Below are positions 12,589 to 24,090 of a DNA stretch of 64,000 nucleotides, in pieces (position 1 is the first letter of the stretch; every line of letters begins with the position of its first letter). The notes under the pieces are model-generated. The model did not search any database, was not told where the DNA came from, and saw only the letters and a list, made by a program, of their open reading frames with translations. Source of the DNA: Mycteria americana. Lineage: Eukaryota > Chordata > Aves > Ciconiiformes > Ciconiidae. Made by a program: the position numbers and the translations under genes. Location: the NCBI RefSeq assembly GCF_035582795.1, contig NC_134396.1, positions 32,903,683 through 32,967,682 of the forward strand, read 5' to 3'.

Positions 12589-15500
12589 GTAAGACATTAG
12601 TTGCCGTTTTTCTTTTACAGCGTGCTTTTCAGATGGTTGTACTTCATCTGCATTGGTAGTTTAAACAGAAATGCTGTATTTTAGGACCAATAGATTCATA
12701 TTGAAGCTGATTAGTGGTGTCTTATGGTGAAGGCATTGTCAATATTGAACAGGATCAGTTATAGTACTGATATACTAGAAAAATTGAAATGGGATGAAAT
12801 TTAATAAGGTATGTTTCAGTCTTGAATGATTAGAAGATAATCCTTATTGTCGCAGTTTGGGATCTTCTCAGTTGGAAATCTCAGAAGATACGAAAAACGT
12901 ATAATAATTGATTCTGCCATAACTGAGCCACTGATGTGACGTGGGTGAGAGAAGATGCAGGCTGGTTTTTCGGATAGTTCCATCACGTACTTTTTTGGTA
13001 GCGAGGGGCAGTGGAAAAGCTGTTATAAGAGAACCTGGTGAGACTCTGTTTGGATTTCTGCATGGTGTTCAGACCATACAGAATTTGTTTCAGAATTCAC
13101 ACTAGCAGCTACAGCATTTCCAAAGATAGCTTTCCGTGTAAAACAAAAAGATATTTTTATCTTAGCAAAATATGATGTGTGGGAGAGGTTGTAATTGATC
13201 TGTGTAAATACATTACGGTGGGAACAAAAAACGGGAATTAAATAAGTGGTGTTAGCTCAAATAGATTAAAACCGGACATGGAAAAAAATGCAAATTAGAA
13301 GGATGTTGTTTCAGCAATTTCTGTGTTCTAAGCCTCTGAATTTAGGGAGATAAAATAGTAAGATGAAAGACTCTGGAGGCATTCCCTGATACAGGTAAGA
13401 ATCCCAGGCACCAAGTGAATGCAGCACTGAATACTCACTTCTTAAATTTGAGAGCGTTTTTCACCATGGTTTGTTCCATTTAGAGCAATATTCTTCTTGT
13501 GTTACAAGTACCCAAACTACAAAAAGATTATCTTTTAAAACACTGTGCAGTCATAAGGATAGATATTTGCCAAAAAAACTCCCATCATATTGTATATTTT
13601 GCACCAAAAAGCTGTGAAAACCTGAATTTAATGTAGAGCAGCATGTTATGGTTCAATCATTGCAACTTGAGCATGCTGTTTAATAATATAATATTGGGAT
13701 GTGACTTAGTGTAAGGGCATGTGTAAAGACTCTTTTAATCCTGGAGCCTGGTAGTTGTCGCAGTGAATTTAGAACTTGGTCAATGTAATATTAACTATTT
13801 TCCTATTACTTTGGAGCAGATTATCCCTTTTTAGTGTTTTAAATACACACGTTGTCTTGCATTTCTTTTACATTATACTTCTTTTTAAAGAAGCATATTT
13901 TGTTCATATATTGAAGTAGGGGGAACGCTTATTATCATAAACCTTATACAACCACAGGGGACGGGCATTCGGCCTCATATATTCAAAAACATGCATACTG
14001 TGTTGTTAGATTAGGTTTTGGCATTTCTTTTGATTACAGTGCAAAGTTGAGATATAACTAGACATCCATTCTGTAAGCCAAGAGCTGCAACAGGTGCACT
14101 GGTGACCGTGGTTTGTAGTTGATAGGTGATCTGGAAGGTAGCCACTTGGTGAAATACCCAGTAATATTGACCAAAAATATAATATGGTTTGTGAACAATG
14201 TGGAAGACAGTCTGAGTTGTTTAAATATACCAGAAAATGGAAGAGAACTAGATGGTGAAACTTAATCGTTTGTTTCTGTCCATTTCCAGGCTCTGTTTTA
14301 TGAACTAATTCGTAATTTTCTCTTCCTCCCCCTGATGAACTTCTGATTGAAAACCTAAAAGAAAATGTGATTGCAACTTGAATTCTCACCTCCATTCTTG
14401 AACAATGCATAGTGTACCTTCCCCAATCAAATAAGATTGTTCATTTTAATATCGCATCTGAACATGCCCTTTGCTGAACGGACATTGTCGGGAGGAACTC
14501 TAAATACATACTCCATCTGTCTACTTTTTCCTCTTCCATTCAGGAATGACCTCACCTCAATCCCATTTGCTGTCTGCATCTATTTTTTGTGTCAAAACCT
14601 CCTTTAGAAATGTGTAATTCTGTCGAGTGTATAGAGCTTGGATTGGTCTGCCCAACTTCTGGATTTCACGAACGTGAACTGAATTTTTTCCGTTGCTTAA
14701 AAAGTGGTTGGTATTGCTAGTTTCCACTGTAGTACTTTCAACAACTTTCCAGTTGGCAGACCTCGTCTTGTCCTTGTATCCGAATGCTGAATGTAGCAGG
14801 GAGAAGTTCAGCACGTGACTCTGGATATACTGGCTCACACAGTTTGGTTACCAGTCCATGGTATTCTCTTGAGCCCTGAGACAGTGCTCAGCTGTTTTTA
14901 AATACTTGATGAATATCTGGACCAGAATGGAGCCTTTGAGCATTTGCTGCAGCATTGATTCACTTTTCTAGCATAGCCTGTTCTGTCAGTGTTAAACTGG
15001 CACCATCGTTAACGTTTTATAATGTAAGTGTTCTGCAAAAACAAATTAATTCAGCGGATTGTTTGCAGGATAGATGTAAGTATAGCTGGGATTCCTTTGA
15101 AATTCATGTTGATGGGATGAGAGAGGAAAGAGATCCTAGACTTTTAAACTGCCTCACAGATTGTGAGGGGATGGAGAAATTACCTTTGTTGGAGATTGAT
15201 CACAGCCACCCACAGCTCCCTGCATTCCATGTTCTTAGAAATGGGATCACAGAACCCAGCATTAAAAGGTGTTTCTGGGGTAATTGAAATGCTGATGTGG
15301 ACTTCATTCTACAGTCAACACAGCTCTTTGTGGTAGAGACGTGTTAGTGTGTTAAGTTTTATATTTTGGAAGGGCAGTCCAGATGGTCATCTGTAAATTG
15401 TCACAACTGTCCAGTGGGGACTGGACACCTAGGGTGAAATAGCCTGCAACTAGTATTGAGGGTGATGGTGAGGTTGGTCCAACACTACTTTCTTAAAAGT

Positions 15501-18500
15501 GGTTGCTGTAAGGGTATGTGAATATTGTCATTCATGTAAATGAATACAGAAAGCTAATTTGGCAGCAGATCAGACGAGGTAAACAGAAGATGCAGATTCT
15601 GAATTGTGTCCCTATTCTTTACCTGCTTTCAATATTTTAATAGGAAGCAGTAGCTATCCATGTGGATGCTGACTGTGGAAGAAGGCAAGGTGATTCACTG
15701 CCATCATGTTTGGGAAAGTTGTACTTTATTGCATATTCATGTGCATGGGACTATATGAAAGCTGCAACTGAGGACATTCTTTTTCTGACTGTCATAGCTA
15801 CAAAGTGTTGAAATGCCAGGAGTCATTTTGGGATACGCCTATTTTCTGCTGTCTCTGAAGGCCTTTGATGACAACCTAGCAAGGCTGGAAAGGTTTAACC
15901 AGCCCCAGGTGAATGCAGGGCAGGTGGCACTCATTCAGAAACCCGAAGACTTGCCAGAGTTGCCTCATGACCAGATTTACCTTTAAGAAGCCAAACAGTT
16001 TTTTCGTTGTGGCTTATCATGGACTGTATAATAATTGAAAAATTGAAGGGTAAATCTCACCATCAGATGGATGTGTCAAAGTGGACAGAATGTCCATAAA
16101 TTGAACAGCCAAATATAGGAATAATAGCAAATCTATTTGGATGTTGGCTGAAAGTGTTCTTTTGAGAATTCACAAATTACGTATTTTTTTTCATTCAAAA
16201 GTGTGAGGGGTTTGCTAGAAGATGAGGTGCCTTAACTTCGATTATTTGGAGACAAATTGAGCTTTTGTTTAAATTGATAGGGAAAAGTAGCTCAATTTAT
16301 CATGAAGAGAAATCTTGCCAATAAAACAAATGTACCAGTAGCATTGTAAGGTTTAGAAAAGGCCAAACCATCATGAGAGAGGCAGAGGAGGTGCAGTTTA
16401 TTGATACTACATGCATGGTCAATGGGCTTGCCTCTCATAAAACGCAGTTCCCTTTTTCTTCTAGCAATGTTACATGTTGTATACACAAGAAGGGGAGTGT
16501 GCATCTTCAGTTGAGGAAGAGCTGTACGCTCATGAATTTTTATTCATGGCCTGGAATGTTGATAGTTAAAGGTGTGGAGGATGTTCATGCCCTTCATGTT
16601 CTGCAACTTGCAGCTGTGATTTCATGTGTTATGTGCATAATGACAAAAGATTCTGAAATGCGTGTTGAAAATTCCCTCAGGATGTTCCCCCTTGTTCCTT
16701 GTGCCCCAAGCACGGCTGTCAGTTGGTTATATGCGTGTGTTGCAATAGCTTCACAAACAGTAGCCTCTCTTGAGCATCCATTGCACCTCCTCATTAGTGT
16801 GAGCCTGAGAGGTACTACTGAAAAATGTACCCTTCTAAGGTTGATTTTACTAGTATTTTATTTTATTGTAAAGTGAGCAAGTCTTCTAGATCAACAGCAG
16901 TAGTTCAGAAGTAAAAAGGTAAATTGCTTTCTGTCTCTCCTAGGTATATCAAGGGCAAAATGGTAGGTAGTCTAAGAGCTTGCAAGTATAGTATGGTAAC
17001 TTCGGCTTATATTTTGTTGTTAAAGGTAACTGAAATTTTAAAAAAACGAAAACCAAAAACCACTTGTTACAGCCAGACATGCATTTTGTAGTTTGTGTAT
17101 TGCACATCATGGTAATGTGATGTATATCCAATGAACGTATATAATATGATGAATATCTAATGTAAGTGATGTATGATGTGTATCCAGTTAAAGTGTTCAA
17201 GGTAAGGTCGGACGGGGCTTTGGGCAACCTGATTTAGTGAAAGATGTCCCTACCTATGGCAATGGGCTGGACTAGATCATCTTCCAACCCAAACTGTTCT
17301 AGGATTCTATCTATGAAAAGAAAAAAAGGAAGGAGGGAGGGATGGGAAAGAGGTGTACTGCCACTAAGATAACTGTTTAGTAAAGCGCAGAAAAGGTCTT
17401 GTTAGAGAAATACAAAGGAAACGGTGAAAGAGTTTCTGCTACAGCACACAGTGAAGTTTGTCACAAAGGGGAAAAAAAAGAGTATTTCATTGCTGTTTAA
17501 CAGTTCTTCTTTTCCTGCCAGAAGCTGAAAAGATCAGGAGTGTTCAGGTTGCCTCTTTTACAAGAGACCATCTATGTCTGATCAGCGTATCTGGGCTTGC
17601 AGAAGAGGATACTGGTTTCATTAGTCACCCTGTGTTAGCTTGGGCCCTGATTCTAGGGAGTGGTCTGATGGTACAGTTACAATGATTTGTGGCTTGCTCT
17701 TTCTTTTAACCCACCAGTGTCATGTCATTTCTTGCCTGGCCCTGAAGACAGCCAGCACAAAAGAGCAGAAAAGTAGTTGCTCTCCTGCTCCCAGAAGAGA
17801 TAAAATTTAGTTTCCTAAACTAGTTAGTGAAGCCCAATGAGGGGCAACATGTGGCTGAAGATGCAATTAGGAAAGTTCTCTTCTTTTTGGAGACAGCTTA
17901 GCTTCATAATGATATTAACCTCTACCTTTAGTGTGATGATAGGGCAGAAGTTTGTGAGTGCTCAGACACTGTATGTGGATGCTAGCAAGCTTATGTCAAC
18001 AGAGGTACATTTAGTTCTATGTAAAAACTGCTCTTCAAGTTCCATGTGCTTTCCAGGCAGGTAGCCCTTAGGTGCATGAACATAGAGGATGTTCAAGTGT
18101 TGAAAGCAACTGAAATCTCTGTTGCTGTGGGAAAGAGCAGCAGTTGTAGGCAGCCTTTACACTGTGGAAAATACCTATCTAAATTTTATGCCAGATTCAG
18201 TCCAGAATAACTTGTCCCTGAAGAAGAGTGCTTTCTCTAAGAAGGTACATCTGTTCACAGCTACTTTAAAGATTTTGTTCCAAGGTCCTTTCTGGTGATT
18301 ACAGTTTAAAAAAAAAAAAAAAACCCAAACAAACAAAAAACCCCACCATTACCACCACTAACAAACTGAAGGCCTGTCTATTCTGACACCTAAGATTACT
18401 TGGGTAGACAATAGTGTTTACATTACCCCTGTGATCAACATTAATGACCTTTCAAAGATATCAACAGTTTTTACAGCATATCTTTGAGCTCTTGTCACCA

Positions 18501-21500
18501 GAACAGCTACTTACAGCATATGGCTCTGTAACTGTCACATTCCCCTTCCTCAGGATGGCCTGTAATTCTAAGGCACTGATTAAGAGAACATTATTACTCC
18601 CTCTTTTTCTCTTGGTCTGACACTTCCTCATTTGGGAGACCAGGTGTGTAGTCAACTAATAATTTTCTACCAAACTTCTTGGACTTTACCTGGAGTTTAC
18701 AGGACTGCCAAAAGGAGGAGTAGATGCATTTTATGACTAGGGTACTTACCAACAGGTATCTTTTCAAGAATTCTTCCATTTTAGATTGGAAAGTGATACT
18801 TTTGGGAGAGAGGAACTGAAGGACAGTTGGGCTCTTCCTTTTTCCCCGAACATTTCAGAAGCCTGTTCAAGAGAAGAGGGAAGACTGGAGACAGACATAG
18901 CAGATATTGTTCTCTGGTTTCCAAGCTTCTTGTTTTGGTTTGGTGTGGTTTGTTTGTTTGTTTTTTTCCAAGCCAGAATATTCAAAAGTCTGACTACTTT
19001 GAAACACTACTTCTGGTGATTGGCCTTACTATTTTAGTTTCCAGACTGCGAAACAAATAGTTTCTGGTGGGTGCTGTGAAGGCAATCTGTTTGGCTGTGA
19101 TGCAGAAAGACTTACTTTAATCCAAATATAGTAAATGCTTTTCTTGGGTTACTTTTTGTAGCTAATATTTAGCTATCTTTAGGCTGAAGGATTTGGATCC
19201 AAAAATAGGGGGAAGAATGAGAATGAGGAGAATATATGCTCCAAAATATACTTTTAAGCTTTGCTTTAAATTTCCATGCAAATGCCTGCATATTGTAAAA
19301 CTCAATACCTGAGGAAATGTGAGTGTGATAATTTGCAAGGTTTTTTATTTGAGAACTATGTTATGTCATAACATGCTGTGCAAACTCCATGCCATACTAA
19401 TGATGCAAAACGTCATGTATTAATGTGAGTTTTGTTCAGATTATAGGAAAGAGATAGAAGGCCATACCGTACTTTCAGAATGGACAAATGTATTTGAGTT
19501 ATTTTGAATTGGGAGATTAATTGTAAAAGGGTAGGTGCTAGGCTGTTCTCAGGTGTTTCAGAAGAGATACAGAAATAATGAAGACCTTACATTTGTTTTG
19601 GTTTCAAAGCTTTAGTTTATTGTATTTTTGTGGTTTGGAATTTTGGGGAAAATCTTTTTGTAATCGGAATGTTTGAATTTTTTTATTCTCTGAGAACTGT
19701 TGTGAAGTCGAGGGCTTGCCTGTAGTTCCAGACTGATGTTTGAGTCTTAGTGTTTTAGAACTCTTAATTTGACTATGATCCTAGAAACTCTTTCTAGGAA
19801 ATGCTGATAGTAATTAAGTAGTCATGATACAGATAGATTCTATGAATGTATGTGTGCTAATACTTTTAAAGCTTTTATGTTTCACTCTAGCAGAACAGAA
19901 TTTAAATGAATAGATGAATAGTTAAATAGACAATGTTAGCTGTGAACAGTGGATTTTAGCCCCAGTTTAGAAAGCTTATTGAGGTGCCTAATGAGTTCTG
20001 CCAGTGGTATTTACATTTTAGTAATGCTTCAATGTGATTTTGTTTTTCTTGAAATCTTCCTAGATTTTTTTTTTTAACTGTTTCTTACATACTGATGTAA
20101 CACAGAGGACATGTTTTCTGGCTTATTGAAAAGTCCTTGTGGTTTTTTGGTTTTTGTTGGTTGGTAACTTGAATGTCTTGGTACACGTGAACCATCTCTT
20201 TTCCTAATGTTCCTGATTTTGAGGCTTTTAGACTTCACTAATTTTAGTGTTTGCTGACCTATACAGTTACCATACAGTTATTTAGCCATATTTATAAGAT
20301 ATTGGACAATTTTTCGTTACCTCTGTTCCCTAGGTTTACTGGAGGCATGTGAAATGTACTAATTTGATAACTCCTTTGTGGGTATGGGTGTTGTTATCTA
20401 GCTTTAACAGAAAAGATGCATGCATTTATTGTAGAAGAGGTAGTGGTTGCACTTCACTTCAACTGAAAACAGTTGATTGTCACTCCTTTTAGGATTATAG
20501 TCAGTTGGCAAACATTAAACTTACCTCATGCTGATCCACAGTGCTGTTAGGCTAGTCTGCTCTAACTTAGAAAGCTGAACAAGCTTCTGATAATACACGA
20601 GAACAATGTTTGTGGGTTTTTTGTTGTTGTTTGTTTTTTGGGGGTTTCTTTGTAATGCTGTGCAGTATCTCTTCCTATTTAAGGTACTTCCTTTCCCAAA
20701 TAAGTTAAACGAAGGTGCCCAGATAAATACACTTTTGCAGCCTGAACCTGTACTGAGTACTTCATTAGTATAGATTGATGTATCAGCAGCTCACTTCTGC
20801 TGTTGGCACTGTTCTTGCCAGCATAACATTCTGCTTAGAGGCTTTTCCAGTGTTACTCGGGAACCAGCTGCTCTTTGTATCCATACTAATGAAGAAAAAT
20901 ATATTAGATCTGACTTGTATAAGTGTTAACTAGATGTTTCATGACTCTCTTGTTTACCTCAGTTAATTACAGAAAAAATTAGTGTTTTCATCTTACTAGG
21001 AGGGAGGCTTTGACTTTAATTTTGTAGTGCTTATTGGGCTTTTTTAATTGTGGCCTAGATTGGGTATTCCTCTTGCTAGCTTGCAAGTCAAATCAACTGT
21101 GATAAGAAAAAACGTCTCAGCTATTACACAGAATGCATAATATTCTGACCACTGGCTGTATAGGCATGCTTTAGGTCCCACTAAATTGCTGAACAATGTT
21201 ACCAGCTTGCAGTTTTCATCACATATCAGAAGAGTAAAGCTGACCAAATTTTTTCAATTTGACTATGCTCCACTTGATGGTAACCATAGAGCTAATAAGG
21301 CTCTGATCAGTTTTCCATTGCAGGTCCACTAGAGTTACCAGTAAAGACTTTTAACTAGTATACGAGTCACAATTGCATTCACAAATCCATATTTAAAAAA
21401 ATAAACCCATATTTCAGTATCATTCAGGCATAAGGCAAAAAAAGTTACTGTAAATACAGAGTAAATAATTGTCCCTTTAAGTCACAAATGTTACGGAATA

Positions 21501-22957
21501 TACTTGCTTGTTCTTCTACCAGCTCCTGTTTTATCACTTATCCTCTTCAGGAAACTTTTGTCTTCAGAAATGCTTTTTTTGCCTTGCTGTGTAGTTGTGG
21601 TTTTGGCTGTTTCACTTTATATGCCACTCTTGTTAACATTTTTAATTTTCTAGGTACGGAATTCGCCCTGAAAATGTGATTATTTATGGCCAGAGCATAG
21701 GAACAGTACCATCTGTGGATCTTGCTGCTAGGTATGAAAGTGCTGCTGTAATTCTTCATTCTCCACTGACCTCAGGAATGAGAGTAGCTTTTCCTGATAC
21801 GAAGAAGACCTATTGCTTTGATGCATTCCCAAAGTAAGTTGTAGGATTTTTTTATTCTGCATGCATTTTTTTCTCTATTACAGAAGTTTTAGACTAGGAA
21901 ACAAGTAATATGGCAAATTCCCTGAAATTTCTTTCAAAGATTAAAAAAAAACAGTTGGAGAAAAATTAGAGTGCCTAAAAATGAGGAACATTTGATTTGA
22001 AGGAGTTTACAGAACTTTGTAAATCTTCTAGGTTTTTCACATCTCTAATCATTTCAGTGCGTATGTGTTAAAGAAGTGATTAGTTTTCCTATATGTAGCC
22101 CCTAATATCACTAATTCTAACAAGCAGTTCTAGTCCAGTGAATTGTTAATCTGTTGACTGTGAACAAAGTCTTTTGCATATGTTTCTGTAAGTCGCAAAG
22201 ACCAGAAAACTAAGTAGACCTTAACTGAAGAAAATTCCTGTGATGTATTTTAGAAATAGGCCACTAGTTGGCCATTACAAACTGGTGCATTTGTCTCAAA
22301 GAATTGTACTTTGAGTGTTTAACTTCAGATTCCCTCCCACCCCTCCCATATATGGTCAAACTTTAAGTGCTAAAATTCTTTCCCTTCTGACAAGCACTTT
22401 TTTACTTAAGAACTCTGAAGGAATAGTTTCATCAGTCCAGTGACTTTGATTTTTTTTTTTAAGTGAGCATGGTTGTGAATACCACTTTTAGATGGATTGT
22501 TCTGTTATTTGATCCTTATAGTTTCCAGTAGTGCTTTCCTTTCTGTGTGGCTTTACATGTGCTACTGTAATGGCTTCCAGGGTGTTGATAAGATCTAATC
22601 TTCTAATGGTTTAAAGAACTTCAGAATTGAATGGTTAAAACTACAATGTGTAATTAAAATGTGAAACTAAGAGTCTAGTCCTTCAAAAAGATTTAATAAA
22701 GCTCACTGTGTTCATAGATACAATCTTTTTCTTGCAGCATTGACAAAATTTCTAAAATAACATCTCCTGTGTTAATAATCCATGGGACTGAAGATGAAGT
22801 AATTGACTTTTCACATGGCCTAGCGTTATTTGAGCGTTGCCAGAGACCTGTAGAACCACTGTGGGTAGAAGGAGCGGGCCATAATGATGTGGAACTCTAT
22901 GGACAGTACCTTGAAAGATTGAAACAGTTTGTGTCACAGGAACTGGTGAACTTGTAA
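12122..22957 (+). CDS. ABHD17B: ABHD17B, palmitoyl-protein thioesterase (3 coding exons, complete)
   Basis: The spliced CDS joins 12122-12588, 21654-21833 and 22738-22957 (867 nt, 288 residues plus stop), in frame at both junctions with GT-AG introns. The product is a serine hydrolase of the alpha/beta fold that removes palmitate from membrane-associated proteins; ABHD17 enzymes act on N-Ras and PSD-95 at plasma membrane and endosomes. The N terminus carries cysteines 10, 11, 14, 15 and 18, which are the family's own palmitoylation and membrane-targeting sites. The nucleophile motif GQSIG places Ser170, with Asp235 in GTEDE and His264 in GAGHND. An oxyanion-region motif SHGNA sits near residues 95-99. 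Length and sequence are nearly identical to human ABHD17B, which separates it from ABHD17A and ABHD17C. The CpG-island promoter implies broad expression. Confidence 0.97.
13914..14410 (-). pseudogene. Decayed Ty3/gypsy-like integrase core fragment, antisense in ABHD17B intron 2
   Basis: Read on the minus strand in two adjacent frames, the segment retains the order of landmarks of a gypsy-type integrase core. There is a PFSGIF stretch where the first catalytic Asp region (PFERI-x-D) would be. About 30 residues later comes GYFTKWL (near 14139-14160, canonical DYFTKW). About 40 residues after that comes [16 protein letters not shown], matching the LTEWISxxGxPxxLHxDQ pattern with Asp replaced by Asn. 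A stop interrupts the frame just after (CQNLI*). Frameshift, stop and lost catalytic acids make it inactive. The weaker match further downstream, toward 13914, is less certain. I could not recognise RT or RNase H upstream (higher coordinates). It is either a fragment of an old LTR retrotransposon or a copy of a domesticated integrase such as the GIN1/KRBA2 type. Confidence 0.6.
15813..15986 (+). other. 57-codon open frame with one hydrophobic segment, status unknown
   Basis: The frame starts [15 protein letters not shown], which would be a short hydrophobic segment. An acidic/amide-rich tail follows ([14 protein letters not shown] ... [15 protein letters not shown]) before a TAA. It is preceded in frame by a TAG 15 bases upstream of the ATG. 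Local GC is higher than in the surrounding intron and the composition is protein-like, with no cysteine. I do not recognise the protein. It may be a fragment of a retroelement or retrocopy, or chance; it lies about 1.5 kb from the integrase remnant. Confidence 0.2.
17193..17315 (+). mobile_element. CR1 LINE 3' tail fragment
   Basis: The segment reads through the characteristic CR1 3' region: GGGGCTTTGGGCAACCTGAT, then a GATGTCCCT segment, then GGACTAGATCATCTTCCAAC and a degenerate ATTCTATG-type terminal repeat. It is 5'-truncated, as is usual for avian CR1, and lies in the same orientation as ABHD17B within intron 2. Confidence 0.9.
21654..21833 (+). CDS. ABHD17B: ABHD17B coding exon 2
   Basis: The acceptor is TTTTCTAG|GTACGG and the donor is CCAAA|GTAAGT. 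The 180-nt exon completes Arg156 and ends two bases into Asn216. It encodes the nucleophile elbow YGQSIGT with Ser170 and the HSPLTSG segment. The exon is symmetric in length (60 codons), so skipping it would preserve frame but remove the catalytic serine. Confidence 0.96.
21834..22737 (+). other. ABHD17B: Intron 3 of ABHD17B
   Basis: A 904-bp AT-rich GT-AG intron ending in a good pyrimidine tract and TTGCAG. I see no repeat or exon in it. Confidence 0.9.
22738..22957 (+). CDS. ABHD17B: ABHD17B coding exon 3 (terminal coding exon)
   Basis: Begins after CTTGCAG and encodes residues 216-288. It includes Asp235 (GTEDE) and His264 (GAGHND) of the catalytic triad and the C-terminal QELVNL before TAA. 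The last codons read CTT-like into GTAATT, so a weak internal donor overlaps the stop codon (see the alternative-exon finding). Confidence 0.96.
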
Positions 22958-24090
22958 TTTTCTTTGTACATTTACCTGCTTTTTCATTTCACTGCAGAAC
23001 TGCACGCCTTGATAAATACGTAACATAAAACCTGAAGGTTGTGTTTTCAAATCATCTTGGTTGCCTTCATTAAATGTACAGGTAATGATTTGTCAACATA
23101 ATTAATGAAGGGTTTAGTGCCAGTATTATGAACTGGAATTACATGATCATGCAGTCAAGCTTGGCAGTTCATATTACTTTGTGTGAGGTTTTTTCTTCTT
23201 AGATGTAAAAAAAAAAAAAAATCACAAGGAGTACTGTATGAAATTTTAATTATATAAAATCAAATGCTGTGAAAGTGTTGCCAAATGCTTTAGCATATCA
23301 AAACCAAGTTTATAAATATTTTTTAAACATCTCAAAATGTACTGTGACTTACTTTGTTGCACAGGTGTAAATTAAACCCAGACTTCTAAGCAGTTGTTCT
23401 GTAAAAATATAATAGCCATGAAATCTGAGCAAATACTAATGTATGTAATAAGAATAGACAGTCACTGGAAGTGACCCATGCCCTGTTATAGGGGGAGGGG
23501 GTGAAAATAGATCTTTCTTTCCATATTTTTCGTATCTTTTGTGCTTAGTTTCACTTTAGTTGTTTTGTTCTTGTGTTGCCCCTTACCTTTCAGGTTAAAC
23601 AAATTTACCCACTTATCTTCTCAGCAGGCCTAATCTTGCCAAAATAGTGCTGCAAGTTATTGTTCTTGTAACGTAAATATCATTAACATGATTGTTACTG
23701 AGGCCACTAAGTACTTTATTGAAACCAGTAAGACTTTTAGAACCTAGAAGGCTTTGTGGACAAAGTAGTTTTATACATCAATTGCGTAGAGATGCAATAT
23801 TTCATTAGAAAGAACCTGGAAGTTTACCCAACTTTGTAATAAACAATTTGCAAGTTTGCAGTTGTCTGATCAGGCTTACTTTTGGATGTTTAGTGTAAAA
23901 GCTTATTGTTTTTTGAGTATTGTAGGGAAATTTTACTAATCGTGCCTGGGTGGGGGGAGGGGCAAGAAGAGAATGTTGACATTTTTCTATTAACTCATAG
24001 TAAAATAAACTTTGTAAGTTGCCTTTCCCTTGAATGCATTTTGCTTGAATAAAACTATGAAAAATAAACTTAATTATATGTAGCCTATTT
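22958..24090 (+). other. ABHD17B: ABHD17B 3' UTR with clustered polyadenylation signals
   Basis: AT-rich sequence directly after the stop, containing AATAAA at 23838-23843, 24004-24009, 24048-24053 and 24063-24068. The closely spaced last group is the most plausible main cleavage region, giving a UTR of roughly 1.1 kb. The exact end is inferred. Earlier or later sites are possible, because AT-rich sequence continues beyond. Confidence 0.6.

Larger units (their letters stand above)
12589..21653 (+). other. ABHD17B: Intron 2 of ABHD17B
   Basis: A 9-kb AT-rich intron. It contains an antisense gypsy-like integrase remnant (about 13.91-14.41 kb), a 57-codon plus-strand open frame of unknown status (15813-15986) and a CR1 LINE tail (about 17193-17315). 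There are also simple A- and T-runs, for example the poly-A followed by CCCAAAC near 18306. The interval 17.4-21.6 kb holds nothing I can name. Confidence 0.85.
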
